This document shows, one piece after another, positions 7,399 through 15,428 of a DNA stretch of 17,297 bases. Numbering within the stretch: position 1 is the first letter of the stretch; each line of letters opens with the position of its first letter. The DNA lies in assembly GCA_937880795.1 (NCBI GenBank), contig CALGRQ010000429.1, positions 1 to 17,297 of the forward strand, given 5' to 3'. The DNA is from an uncultured Dyadobacter sp. GTDB taxonomy: Bacteria > Bacteroidota > Bacteroidia > Cytophagales > Spirosomataceae. The notes beneath the pieces were generated by a model, which did not search any database, had not been told where the DNA came from, and saw only the letters and a program-made list of their open reading frames with translations. Position numbers and translations under genes: made by a program.

Positions 7399-8043
7399 TC
7401 AATTTATATACGCAACAAGTTTTAGGCCGGGCGTAATTTGTCTGAAATCGGGATGTGTGATTTTAGGTTGAATGCGAAAGCTGAGGTCATCGGTCACATC
7501 AAAACTTTTAAGATGGGCAGCCACATTTGCCTCTACAATACTGAGGGTATATATAACTCCAGTTGCGAGCAAAGAAATATTCCGGTTGCGCCTCCAGTAA
7601 TCTTTATTTTTGGCAATTACATCATGGCTAAGCATTCGTCTTTCCCTTTTCGTATTCAATAAATTTCTAACCGAAACCGCTACGTTTTTACCGGTTAGTT
7701 CGGGAAGAGGCGTTCCATAGTGAAGACTTTCAGGATTCATATCATAAAACTGTTTATAGGCCTTTACAAAATCCTGATACTTTAATTGATTCAAATACAA
7801 AGTGTAGCTAAAACCCATTAACGACAGGTATACCACTGGAATTTTCCAATAGTCGCGGTTGTATAATTGTCCGCACCCGGGTATAATCGCTAGCAACGTT
7901 GCCCTCCGGGGATCGTTGTGAGCAATTTTTACGAGATGGGAGTTCTGTTGAGTGGTAAGCTTGGGTCCTACCGGCTCATCCGGCAAGTGTTGTGCAAAGC
8001 CATTTAGCGAAATAAATAACAATAAACTTATCCAATAATACAT
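7399..8043 (-). CDS. DUF5683 domain-containing membrane protein
   Basis: The 214-aa product has an N-terminal signal peptide (YYWISLLLFISLNGFAQ, probable cleavage after FAQ) and then the DUF5683 signature: DPRRATLLAIIPGCGQLYNRDYWKIPV, a hydrophobic segment VVYLSLMGFSYTLYL, DYWRRNRNISLLATGVIYTLSIVEANV and HLKSFDVTDDLSFRIQP. The family is widespread in Bacteroidota and of unknown function; in many genomes it neighbours chromosome-partition genes, which is not the case here. ATG 8043 is preferred over an in-frame TTG at 8055, because that TTG is part of the -7 element TATATTTG; the cost is loss of the MKRL-like positive start, so some doubt remains. It converges on the histidine kinase with 2 bp between stop codons and no terminator between them. 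Confidence 0.88.
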   Translation of the reverse strand: MYYWISLLLFISLNGFAQHLPDEPVGPKLTTQQNSHLVKIAHNDPRRATLLAIIPGCGQLYNRDYWKIPVVYLSLMGFSYTLYLNQLKYQDFVKAYKQFYDMNPESLHYGTPLPELTGKNVAVSVRNLLNTKRERRMLSHDVIAKNKDYWRRNRNISLLATGVIYTLSIVEANVAAHLKSFDVTDDLSFRIQPKITHPDFRQITPGLKLVAYIN

Positions 8044-8085
8044 CAGCCGTTTCAAATATAGAGAATACTATTTCTGAAACGGCTG
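8044..8085. repeat. Perfect 11-bp inverted repeat abutting the DUF5683 start
   Basis: CAGCCGTTTCA (8044-8054) and TGAAACGGCTG (8075-8085) are perfect complements with a 20-nt spacer. The left arm ends directly beside the ATG at 8043 and overlaps the -7 element. It could be an operator, or in a read-through transcript a hairpin presenting the start codon at its foot. Confidence 0.6.
8053..8060 (-). promoter_or_regulatory. Promoter -7 element of the DUF5683 gene
   Basis: TATATTTG on the minus strand matches TAnnTTTG exactly. No convincing -33 TTG is found 19-21 bp upstream. The element lies inside the loop and arm of an 11-bp inverted repeat, and the start ATG at 8043 is only 9 bp past it, implying a very short or leaderless transcript if this is the true promoter. 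Confidence 0.45.
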
Positions 8086-8102
8086 AAAGACTTTTATCGG
8101 AT

Positions 8103-8141
8103 CGAGCAACTTGGTATTTAACCTTATTTAACTTTTGCTCG
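8103..8141 (-). terminator. Weak candidate terminator after the Gfo/Idh/MocA gene
   Basis: CGAGCAA (8103-8109) and TTGCTCG (8135-8141) form a 7-bp stem 8 bp past the stop codon. The spacer contains TATTTAAC twice in tandem. There is no proper U-run after the stem on the minus strand, so termination is uncertain. Confidence 0.3.
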
Positions 8142-8149
8142 GAAAGTTA

Positions 8150-9142
8150 CTATTTAATCGAAATCGCTTTCCCTCCCTTGCGCTTGCTTCTATCGGCAGC
8201 GTCGATAAATGAGAAAATAGCTAATGTTTCTGCTTCCGAAACGGGTGGTGTACCTGTTTGGAAAAACTTAATGATTTGTGCCACCAGCGGTTCGTAAGTG
8301 CTGAATGGCCCAAGCGGAGCAATTCCATTTTCACCAAATGCAGTTCCCGCAATTCCGGCTGCTCCCTTACGAATGGCTCTCACCGTTCCTATACGCCCAT
8401 CGTCCCACACACCTGTTACCAGATCTGTTCCTTCCTGATGTACACGGGAAACTTTTACACAACCAGGCCCCATTACCGTAAATAAGGTTTCAACACCGTG
8501 AATAGCATACCAGGCCAAATCCTGATGGTTTTTATCAATATCCCCAGGAACATATACATCCGCCCCGGTCACTTTACCAATAGAACCATTGACCACTTTT
8601 TGTACATTGGCGTCATAGCGCAATGCAGAAGAGGTGAAGAAAGGTGTATTGTATTCTTTGGATGCTTTAAATATCGCTTTTGCTTCGCTTAAAGAAGGCG
8701 CAACCGGTTTGTCAATAAAGATTCTTTTACCAGCTTTGAAAACAGGCAAGGCTTGTTCCAAATGCGGACGACCGTCATTAGACTCCAACAATACCACATC
8801 TACTTTTGCCAATAATGCCTCAATAGAATCTACGATTTCTACACCCATCGCCTTCACGGCATCGATAATGCCCGGCTTCATTTTAATCGCAGAAGGTATA
8901 TCCTTGCTACCATGAGGATATGCAGCCACTACTTTATAGCCGCCCATTTCAGGTCCGCCATTATTGATCATTTTAGTGAAAACTTCACTGTGCGATGTAT
9001 CCAAACCAATGATACCTACACGCTTACCTGCCTCCACTTTTCCTCCGAAATCAAAAGCTTTTACAGTACTTGCCAAACTTACTCCAGCGCCTGTAATCGC
9101 TGATATTTTCAAGAAATTTCTTCTATTAAAAGAATTCATCAT
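8150..9142 (-). CDS. Tat-exported Gfo/Idh/MocA family oxidoreductase
   Basis: The family uses tightly bound or free NAD(P) to oxidise or reduce sugars and related polyols. The 330-aa product begins with a twin-arginine signal, NRRNFLKISAITGAGVSLAS, so a folded, cofactor-loaded enzyme in the periplasm is expected. The Rossmann domain starts at about residue 41 with VGIIGLDTSH, which lacks the usual third glycine of the GxGxxG loop. The catalytic lysine is present as Lys145 in IDKPVAP (the EKP motif position), and His215 in YAIHGVE is a likely second active-site residue. The length is slightly short for the family (often 350-450 aa). Two adjacent ATGs (9142, 9139) could each start translation. 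It lies downstream of the PQQ-type dehydrogenase but behind a strong terminator and a palindrome, so it is probably expressed on its own. Substrate unknown. Confidence 0.87.
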   Translation of the reverse strand: MMNSFNRRNFLKISAITGAGVSLASTVKAFDFGGKVEAGKRVGIIGLDTSHSEVFTKMINNGGPEMGGYKVVAAYPHGSKDIPSAIKMKPGIIDAVKAMGVEIVDSIEALLAKVDVVLLESNDGRPHLEQALPVFKAGKRIFIDKPVAPSLSEAKAIFKASKEYNTPFFTSSALRYDANVQKVVNGSIGKVTGADVYVPGDIDKNHQDLAWYAIHGVETLFTVMGPGCVKVSRVHQEGTDLVTGVWDDGRIGTVRAIRKGAAGIAGTAFGENGIAPLGPFSTYEPLVAQIIKFFQTGTPPVSEAETLAIFSFIDAADRSKRKGGKAISIK

Positions 9143-9183
9143 AAATAGGTTAAGAATATAAAAAGAAATCCGGCTATATAACT

Positions 9184-9203
9184 GGTTGTATTGAAGTACA
9201 ACC
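9184..9203. repeat. Palindrome upstream of the Gfo/Idh/MocA gene
   Basis: GGTTGTA (9184-9190) and TACAACC (9197-9203) are perfect complements around a 6-nt spacer, centred about 50 bp upstream of the start codon. The size and position fit a binding site for a dimeric repressor or activator; no regulator can be assigned. Confidence 0.4.
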
Positions 9204-9255
9204 CACCCAACCGAAAGTTGATATTTATTTCAACGATTGTAAACGTACTATAAAG

Positions 9256-9289
9256 CAAATGACGACTCTCCTAGGAAAGTCGTCATTTG
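9256..9289 (-). terminator. Terminator hairpin after the sugar dehydrogenase gene
   Basis: A perfect 12-bp stem (CAAATGACGACT 9256-9267 with 9278-9289) with a 10-nt loop lies 14 bp past the stop codon. On the minus strand a T-containing but interrupted run follows. It is well placed to end the dehydrogenase transcript. Confidence 0.65.
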
Positions 9290-9303
9290 TATTTCGCCTG
9301 AAT

Positions 9304-12030
9304 TTATTTTTCAAATAAAATCCAGTCCAGGAAGAATAGTCCTACCTTAGATTTGTCAGGGTTCGAGAATGTAAAGTATAAATCGTTAATACCGGTGGTT
9401 GGTAACAGATTAATATCCATATCCTTCCATTCCGTCTTCACGTCTTTCACTTGTCCGCCCGGAACCTGAATGCTTCCCAACACGGGTCCGGTGCTTCCAC
9501 CCTTTCTAACCTGGATTAGACCACCTGCTCCCTGCTGTTGCAAGCGTATTTTGATCTTCTTGACATGCGCCAAGTCAATGTTCTTGAAGCTAACAAAGTT
9601 GCCGTTTTTACCTACAATCGATGAGATATACCCTGTGTTCAAGGTACCGATCACCACATTGGCACTACCCTCTTCGTAGTCTTCCATTTGCACCAATGGA
9701 TTTCTCAGTACGACATGGTTGCTGCTCTTAAGGGGCTCAATACCATTGGCTCCTTTGTCGGTATATCCTGCAAGCAACACATAGGCACCTTCATTACCCT
9801 TGCCTTCGTGCTCCGTAAGTTTAATTGTACCTTGCAAAGGCAATTGTGCTTTCTTCTCACCTAGAGAAAGAATATACTGTGCAATGTCTTTGGCGTCTTT
9901 TTCCGGCAAATCCATATGAGGAGGCATTGGATACGTTCCCCAGCTACCACTTCCACCTTTAATGATCTTATCAGCCAGTTTCAAGTCCGCTCCATCAACG
10001 CCCGCATATCTTTTAGAAATTTCTTTCAATGCCGGCCCAATCGATTTGGTATCCATGGTATGGCATGCCTTACAATCCAAAGTTGCATATAGCTTTTCGG
10101 TAGCAGCGTATTTCATATTACCATGATTCGCACCTGATAATGCAGAAGCTAAATCTTTACCAAATGGCAGATAATTGAATGAAGCCGTGATTTTCTTCGG
10201 GTCTACCACTTTATCCTCCTTATCCTTCACATTCAACTTATAGTCAAATGAAGCCCCATCCCAGTAAAAACTTTGGTTGGCATTGCTCTTAATGGCAATG
10301 GTAGGTGGTGTGTTACCCACTTTTACCTGTGTGGTAGCGAAACCTTTTCCTCCGTGTTGGTCGGTTACCGTCAATGCGACATCGTAAACACCTGCCTTGG
10401 TAAAGACATTTTTGACGTCACGACCTTTCAGTTTTTTATTTCCGATTTTCCATTCGAAGCTTAGCTTGTCGTCTACATCATGATCCTTGGATTTTGCAGC
10501 AGACAACGACACGGCCAATGGCACAGCACCCACTTGTTTGTCTATATCAATGTGCGCCATCGGATTGCGGTTTCCTTCCGAATATTCCACACGAATCAAT
10601 CCTGCATCGGTATTTTTAGCAAACCAGTTGGTTCCATAAGCCAGCATATACACGGCACCATCCGAGGCAATTTGGATATCCATAGGTGCCACGATTTTCA
10701 AATGGGGCAAAAACGGTTCCATGCTTACATAGTTCCCTTTTTCGTCCATGGTAACCGCCATAATCCATTTACGGATCCAGTCGTATATAAACAACTTGCC
10801 ACTGTAATAATCGGGCAACTTGTATTTGGCATCCTTATACAGATCGCTATAATAGACAGGCCCAGCCATGGCGCTTGCACCACCCTTTCCTACCAAAGGC
10901 CATCTTTTAGACTCACCTTTACCATACCAAATCATAGCTGGCTGTGCAGGAGGCAAGTTTTTGATCCCTGTATTGTTCGGCGAATTGTTGATTACATTTA
11001 AAGGATCCTGTTTGGGTCCTTCTTTTTTGGTTTCAAAGTCATACTTTGGAAAACCTTCATTGTTACCCAGGAAGTATGGATAACCAAAGAAACCCGGTTT
11101 GCGCGCCTGATTGATCTCATCATAGCTCATGAAATTTTCTTCCGCTGGTACGTTGGTATCTGGTCCAACATCTCCCCAGTACACAAAGTTAGTTTTGGGG
11201 TCAACCGACATACGGAAAGGATTACGACATCCCATTACGTAAATTTCCGGATGTCCCTGCGATCCATCCTTCGGGAACAAGTTCCCGTCTGGTATGGAGT
11301 ACGTTCCATCCGCTTCCGGCTTAATTCTTAAAATTTTACCACGATAATCCTTCGTATTGGCAGTGGTGCCCTGTCCATCGGAAAGGCTTCTTCCCGGCCT
11401 CTCGTCTGTTGGGTTGTGTCCTTCTATTTCTTCTGCATTGGTGTTATCACCTGTCGACAGATATAGCAATCCGTCGGCACCGAAGGTAAGATAACCCGCT
11501 GAGTGGCAGCAATAGGTCCTTTGTGTCGGAATCTCAAGCAACACCTTTTTTGAGGCCATGTTGATTTGTCCGTCAATCAGTTCATACCTTTCAAGATTAC
11601 TTACATTCTTGTCTCCCGCAACACCATAATATAGATATATCCAGTGATTGTTTTTAAAATCCGGATCAACAGCTACGCCCAGCAACCCATCTTCTATCCC
11701 ACTGTAAACATTGAAATGCGCAATGGTTTTTAGTTGTTGCTGCTTGGCATCGTAGAGTTTAACGGCCCCTTTACGTTCCACAATAAGCACATCCAGATTA
11801 GGCAAAATACCCATTTCCATGGGCTCGTCCAGGCCTTGCGCCAGCATCATATGCGTAAACCGACTACTATCAGGAGCTACCGGAGCAATCTTTTTTTCAG
11901 TATTGATGATAATAGGATCAACTTTCCGAAGTGTTCTTGAGGAGTTTTCAAAGGAGTCAAGATTACAGAAATAGCTAGCAGACGCTACTAAACCTGTAAT
12001 AACCAACCCACTCGTAATTTTTAATGACAT
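9304..12030 (-). CDS. PQQ-type sugar dehydrogenase fused to PKD, cytochrome c and CBM6-like modules
   Basis: An exported 908-aa multidomain enzyme. After an N-terminal hydrophobic signal (residues 5-22), residues about 45-480 form a glucose/sorbosone dehydrogenase beta-propeller, with DGLLGVAVDPDF, HSAGYLTFGADGLLYLSTGDN and HPEIYVMGCRNPFRMSVDP. A PKD domain follows (about 490-572; FTKAGVYDVALTVTDQHGG). Next is a class I cytochrome c with the haem site CKACH at 653-657 and a likely axial Met in YPMPPHM. The C-terminal 130 residues look like a CBM6 carbohydrate-binding module (VQMEDYEEGSA, DWILFEK). The family oxidises sugars with PQQ; here electrons could pass directly to the built-in haem and on to the respiratory chain. 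ATG 12030 is chosen over the adjacent TTG 12033. It has its own promoter-like element and terminator. No PQQ synthesis gene is in the window, and the true substrate is unknown. Confidence 0.92.
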   Translation of the reverse strand: MSLKITSGLVITGLVASASYFCNLDSFENSSRTLRKVDPIIINTEKKIAPVAPDSSRFTHMMLAQGLDEPMEMGILPNLDVLIVERKGAVKLYDAKQQQLKTIAHFNVYSGIEDGLLGVAVDPDFKNNHWIYLYYGVAGDKNVSNLERYELIDGQINMASKKVLLEIPTQRTYCCHSAGYLTFGADGLLYLSTGDNTNAEEIEGHNPTDERPGRSLSDGQGTTANTKDYRGKILRIKPEADGTYSIPDGNLFPKDGSQGHPEIYVMGCRNPFRMSVDPKTNFVYWGDVGPDTNVPAEENFMSYDEINQARKPGFFGYPYFLGNNEGFPKYDFETKKEGPKQDPLNVINNSPNNTGIKNLPPAQPAMIWYGKGESKRWPLVGKGGASAMAGPVYYSDLYKDAKYKLPDYYSGKLFIYDWIRKWIMAVTMDEKGNYVSMEPFLPHLKIVAPMDIQIASDGAVYMLAYGTNWFAKNTDAGLIRVEYSEGNRNPMAHIDIDKQVGAVPLAVSLSAAKSKDHDVDDKLSFEWKIGNKKLKGRDVKNVFTKAGVYDVALTVTDQHGGKGFATTQVKVGNTPPTIAIKSNANQSFYWDGASFDYKLNVKDKEDKVVDPKKITASFNYLPFGKDLASALSGANHGNMKYAATEKLYATLDCKACHTMDTKSIGPALKEISKRYAGVDGADLKLADKIIKGGSGSWGTYPMPPHMDLPEKDAKDIAQYILSLGEKKAQLPLQGTIKLTEHEGKGNEGAYVLLAGYTDKGANGIEPLKSSNHVVLRNPLVQMEDYEEGSANVVIGTLNTGYISSIVGKNGNFVSFKNIDLAHVKKIKIRLQQQGAGGLIQVRKGGSTGPVLGSIQVPGGQVKDVKTEWKDMDINLLPTTGINDLYFTFSNPDKSKVGLFFLDWILFEK

Positions 12031-12072
12031 CAAATTCGTATCTAATGGTAAAAGTTATAGGAATAGACCGGA

Positions 12073-12080
12073 CAAAAATA
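12073..12080 (-). promoter_or_regulatory. Possible -7 element of the sugar dehydrogenase gene
   Basis: TATTTTTG on the minus strand fits TAnnTTTG and would give a leader of roughly 35-40 nt before ATG 12030. No TTG is found at the expected -33 position, and the region is AT-rich, so a chance match is possible. Confidence 0.35.
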
Positions 12081-12176
12081 ATATAACTTGATATTTTATT
12101 TTAGTTTATACCCGTTAAATAAAATTAGAATTTATTAAGTTTTGTCTTAACTCGCTTAAAATGGACCTTTTTGCAT

Positions 12177-12204
12177 AAAAAACGGCATGCCTCACAGCAC
12201 ACCG
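12177..12204 (-). terminator. Intrinsic terminator after the ROK gene
   Basis: An 8-bp stem (12197-12204 with 12183-12190, two G-T wobbles, 6-nt loop) is followed on the minus strand by six U residues (complement of 12177-12182). It lies 25 bp past the ROK stop codon and separates ROK from the dehydrogenase gene. Confidence 0.75.
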
Positions 12205-12228
12205 CTACTCAATCTAAGGATTGCTATG

Positions 12229-13437
12229 TTAGCCGATCTCTAAAAGACGGTTCCGAACCAACAGGCAAGCTCCGAGTATTCCGGCACGCTCTCCCAATTT
12301 AGACATTTTCAATTGAGAATCATTCTTCACCAGACTCAGCGAATATTTGTTCATAGCAGTCTTAACCGGAAGATATAGATAATCTCCTGTTCGGATCATA
12401 CTTCCCCCTAAAACTACCAGTTCAGGATTCAAAACATTAATCAGTGCCGATATTCCTCTTCCCAGGTTTTCGCCCACTTTTGCAATAAGCTCAATGGCAA
12501 GAACGTCGTCATTCAATGCCGCTTCAATGATTTCATCCATTGTTATTTTCTCCGGATGAAGCATTTTAACCGAGGTAAGAACAGAGGATGATCCCACCGA
12601 CAATTTATCGCGAAACATACGTTCAAGAGCCCATCCCGAAGCTTCTGTTTCGAGACAACCTTTTTTACCGCAATGGCAAATGCGTTCATTGTCGAAGATT
12701 GGTATATGCCCTACTTCTCCTGCATAACCAGACTTGCCGTAATATACCTGGCCGTCAAAAAGTATTCCCACCCCTATTCCGTAATCGAGATTGAGGAAAA
12801 GAACATCTTTTTCTTCTTCCACCACGCCAGCACAAAACTCACCATATGCCATGGCACGTGAATCGTTTTCAAGAAACACAGGTATACCTACCCGATCCTG
12901 AATAACCGCAGCCAGCGGAATTTCGTCGAAATGAAAAAAGCTATAACTATGCCCGGTGGTATTGTTAATACGCCCTGACAAACTGATTCCGATACCTAGT
13001 ACACGCTCCTGCGGAACAGAGAGTTTTTTGATGAAACCTTCTATATATACGCAGAGCATTTCTAGCGCTTCTTTAGTATTAACCAACTTGAATGGCAGCT
13101 TTTCTTCTACGCTTACCAAGTTTTTTTGCAGATCGGCCAAGCCAATATTTATATGACTTTGCTTCACGTCCACACCGATGAAAAATGCAGAATCTGGTAC
13201 AATACCGTACAAATTCGGCTTTCTACCACCCGTGGATTCAATTTTACCGTAATCGCGAATCAAACCTAGTTCGATGAGTTCTCCTACCAAAGAGGTAACC
13301 TTTGGCACACTCACATCCAACTCCTTACTCAATTCAGGAATGGTTGTATTCCCATTGTTTGCAAAATGACCCAAAATAACTTTTTTAGGATCCCCTTTTT
13401 TACCACCAAAACCTGACAATCGAATCGTTCGACTCAT
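12229..13437 (-). CDS. ROK family transcriptional regulator
   Basis: The 402-aa product has the NagC/Mlc/XylR layout. An N-terminal winged helix-turn-helix (about residues 15-75: VILGHFANNGNTTIPELSKE and VSVPKVTSLVGELIELGLI) precedes a ROK sugar-kinase fold. ROK hallmarks are GYAGEVGHIPI with zinc ligand His244, and the zinc site CHCGKKGCLE with Cys254, Cys256 and Cys261. The phosphate loop NLDYGIGVG and a sugar-site Asp192 in LENDSRAMA are also kept, so sugar binding is likely; kinase activity is unusual in regulators with a DNA-binding domain but not excluded. It probably controls the neighbouring sugar genes or the SusCD locus. ATG 13437 is preferred: the in-frame TTG at 13464 is the last part of a TAAGTTTG promoter element. 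A strong terminator follows. Confidence 0.93.
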   Translation of the reverse strand: MSRTIRLSGFGGKKGDPKKVILGHFANNGNTTIPELSKELDVSVPKVTSLVGELIELGLIRDYGKIESTGGRKPNLYGIVPDSAFFIGVDVKQSHINIGLADLQKNLVSVEEKLPFKLVNTKEALEMLCVYIEGFIKKLSVPQERVLGIGISLSGRINNTTGHSYSFFHFDEIPLAAVIQDRVGIPVFLENDSRAMAYGEFCAGVVEEEKDVLFLNLDYGIGVGILFDGQVYYGKSGYAGEVGHIPIFDNERICHCGKKGCLETEASGWALERMFRDKLSVGSSSVLTSVKMLHPEKITMDEIIEAALNDDVLAIELIAKVGENLGRGISALINVLNPELVVLGGSMIRTGDYLYLPVKTAMNKYSLSLVKNDSQLKMSKLGERAGILGACLLVRNRLLEIG

Positions 13438-13461
13438 ATAATGTGAAGACTTATGCTTTCC

Positions 13462-13469
13462 CAAACTTA
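13462..13469 (-). promoter_or_regulatory. Probable -7 element of the ROK gene
   Basis: TAAGTTTG on the minus strand matches TAnnTTTG, 24 bp upstream of ATG 13437, so a leader of about 20 nt is expected. A -33 TTG at the right distance is missing. The match makes the in-frame TTG at 13464 unlikely as a start codon. Confidence 0.45.
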
Positions 13470-13514
13470 CCTTTTTTTGGGAATAATTGTACTTATTTCA
13501 ATTTTATTTTAAAC

Positions 13515-13571
13515 AAGTTCGGCAAATTTTATTCTACCTGTTTACCAAGTAGGCCAAATTATACCGAACTT
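13515..13571. repeat. Nested imperfect palindrome upstream of the ROK promoter
   Basis: Outer arms AAGTTCGG (13515-13522) and CCGAACTT (13564-13571) are perfect complements. Inside them CTACCTG (13534-13540) pairs with CAAGTAG (13546-13552) with one mismatch. The arms share a centre near 13543. The element lies between the FAD oxidoreductase stop codon and the ROK promoter; it may be an operator (for example for ROK autoregulation) or a 3'-end hairpin of the preceding transcript. Confidence 0.45.
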
Positions 13572-13620
13572 ATTATATACTGAGACGATGAAATGGTACT
13601 AAACCCTCACATGTGGTTCA

Positions 13621-15348
13621 CTATTTAGGCCATTCAATTTCTATACCCTGCTTTTGGATAAATTCCTGAAACTCGCTCAACATTTCCTTTCTCTCACGCA
13701 CAGCCCTTGGAATCACCTTTTTGTCCAATGCATATTTAACCAGCAAACCTACTGACTCACCGATTGACCACTCTACCGGATGTAAACGGTAACATCCGTT
13801 GGTAATGTGCGTTGTCCCAATATTTTTGTTGGCAGGAAGAATGTTTTCCATGCGCTGTGGCAATAAGGCTCCCAATGGTATTTGAAAAGGAAGCGAGGAG
13901 AAGTCGATGTAATTATCTCCTTCCGTACTTGGATGCAAGTCGATGTGGTAGTAACCAATACCCACGCTATCGTAAAAATCAGCCGCTTTGTTATCGGTCT
14001 TTTTGCCCGTAATCATCGCGCGATTGTCTGCTCCTACGTGCTCTTCCTTAATGGTAAATACAGCCTTGATACGACGTGCTTCTCTGATATATGGATATTT
14101 AGCCATACCGTCCTCGGTACCCATTACATCTTTGCGCAAACGGATTCCCGGCCAACCTTTTCCACCATCGGGACGAGGGGCTTCGGTTTGTAACCAGTAT
14201 AAGAAAGAAAGGCTCAGTTGCTTTCCACGCTCAAAATGTTTCTTAAAATCCTTTTCACTGGCACTGACCAGGTCACCTAAAAAATAGTCGTTTTGCGGCC
14301 AGTTCACAATGGTGATATCGCCCGTGTAAGTTCCCTTTGTAAAATTTTCCTTATTGATAATTCTGCGGTAATTCCACAAATTAAGCTTATCGCCCGTAGC
14401 AATTCCTTCCGGATGAAATCCTAATGTTTTAGGTTCCAAAGTTTTGGGGTTGGAATAAGAAAGATCAAGCAGCTTTCCGGACCACGGTTTTGACATTTTA
14501 GGAACAAAATTCTTCCAGAAATCATATTCCCTTGGTTTCTCAATCACATGGTTTTCACCAGGCACATAATCCATGGCAAAACACACCGTAAAGGCCTGAT
14601 TGTTATTTGGATTCCCTTTTTCCGGAGCATGTAATTCTTGAGTATCACTTTTAGACTCGGTTCCGGTTACAAATTCGGTGCCAGTCAGGGGCAATAGATC
14701 GCCTAACTCGGTTGCATCTACAAAATAAGGTGCTTTCAGGGTCAATTTTCCTTCGCTCTTCAAATTAACAGCTTCCAATGCACTTACCTCGTTGCCGGAA
14801 ACGGACGCAGAAATCACTTTATGTTCTAGCAAGAGGGTAAGTTTGCCGGTACTCATATAGGGCGCCAACATATCCATTAAAACGGCAACTGCAACACGTG
14901 GTTCATGACAAAGGCGCGACACGGAACCATCTCCCGGATTCAGATTTTTGCGGGATTTGGCATCTGGAGTTAAAGGATAATTGCGCTTATAATATTCTCT
15001 TACTCCGTTCCGAAAATCGCGGTACAGTTGCGTGGCTCCATGTGTCTCTATCCAGGAGTGCTCATCTGGTGGAACGCCTTGTTGGCTCAACTGACCACCG
15101 ATCCAGTCGGTTTCCTCTGTCAAAATCACTGAAAGGTTATTTCTCAATGAGGCCATTGCAGCTGCAAATCCACCCAGACCACCTCCTGCCACCACTACAT
15201 CGGCTGTTAAAGTGGTTTTACCTTTTAAAACTTCCTTTTGAACAGGTTGCCCTGTTGCAGGCATACTTACCACAGAAGCCGCCGCCAAAGCGCCAGTACT
15301 TAGGGTTAGGTTCTCTATAAAATTTCTACGATTCATCTTTTGTTTCAT
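13621..15348 (-). CDS. Secreted FAD-dependent oxidoreductase (FAD_oxidored family)
   Basis: The 575-aa product starts with a twin-arginine type signal (NRRNFIENLTLSTGALAAAS), so export in folded form is expected. The FAD-binding Rossmann motif is at residues 54-60 (AGGGLGG) in ADVVVAGGGLGGFAAAMAS, followed by ETDWIGGQLSQQGVP, which is typical for the PF12831 group. The C-terminal FAD contact region is IPLGALLPQRMENILPANKN followed by IGTTHITNGCYRL and GESVGLLVKYAL. The family is often labelled xanthan lyase or fumarate-reductase-like, but most members have no known reaction. Here it follows susD by 122 bp on the same strand, with no promoter match in the gap, so it may be read from the SusCD promoter; a hairpin in the gap could reduce that. 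I infer oxidation of a sugar or glycoside in the periplasm. ATG 15348 is used; ATG 15336 is also possible. Confidence 0.88.
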   Translation of the reverse strand: MKQKMNRRNFIENLTLSTGALAAASVVSMPATGQPVQKEVLKGKTTLTADVVVAGGGLGGFAAAMASLRNNLSVILTEETDWIGGQLSQQGVPPDEHSWIETHGATQLYRDFRNGVREYYKRNYPLTPDAKSRKNLNPGDGSVSRLCHEPRVAVAVLMDMLAPYMSTGKLTLLLEHKVISASVSGNEVSALEAVNLKSEGKLTLKAPYFVDATELGDLLPLTGTEFVTGTESKSDTQELHAPEKGNPNNNQAFTVCFAMDYVPGENHVIEKPREYDFWKNFVPKMSKPWSGKLLDLSYSNPKTLEPKTLGFHPEGIATGDKLNLWNYRRIINKENFTKGTYTGDITIVNWPQNDYFLGDLVSASEKDFKKHFERGKQLSLSFLYWLQTEAPRPDGGKGWPGIRLRKDVMGTEDGMAKYPYIREARRIKAVFTIKEEHVGADNRAMITGKKTDNKAADFYDSVGIGYYHIDLHPSTEGDNYIDFSSLPFQIPLGALLPQRMENILPANKNIGTTHITNGCYRLHPVEWSIGESVGLLVKYALDKKVIPRAVRERKEMLSEFQEFIQKQGIEIEWPK

Positions 15349-15428
15349 TTATCATTTGGCTGCCACTGAACGATTGGTTTACACTTCTCGCAGTGACATT
15401 CTGAACGCTATTTATCTATATATAAATT

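Noticed and set aside
8114..8131. Tandem TATTTAAC units as a possible regulatory direct repeat or CRISPR-like element
   Set aside because: Only two 8-bp copies two bases apart in AT-rich DNA; too little to separate from chance.
10480..11001. 173-codon plus-strand open frame
   Set aside because: It lies wholly antisense to the conserved propeller region of the sugar dehydrogenase; a shadow of that gene's codon pattern.
14898..15320. 140-codon plus-strand open frame
   Set aside because: Antisense to the FAD-binding domain of the oxidoreductase gene; no homology recognised.
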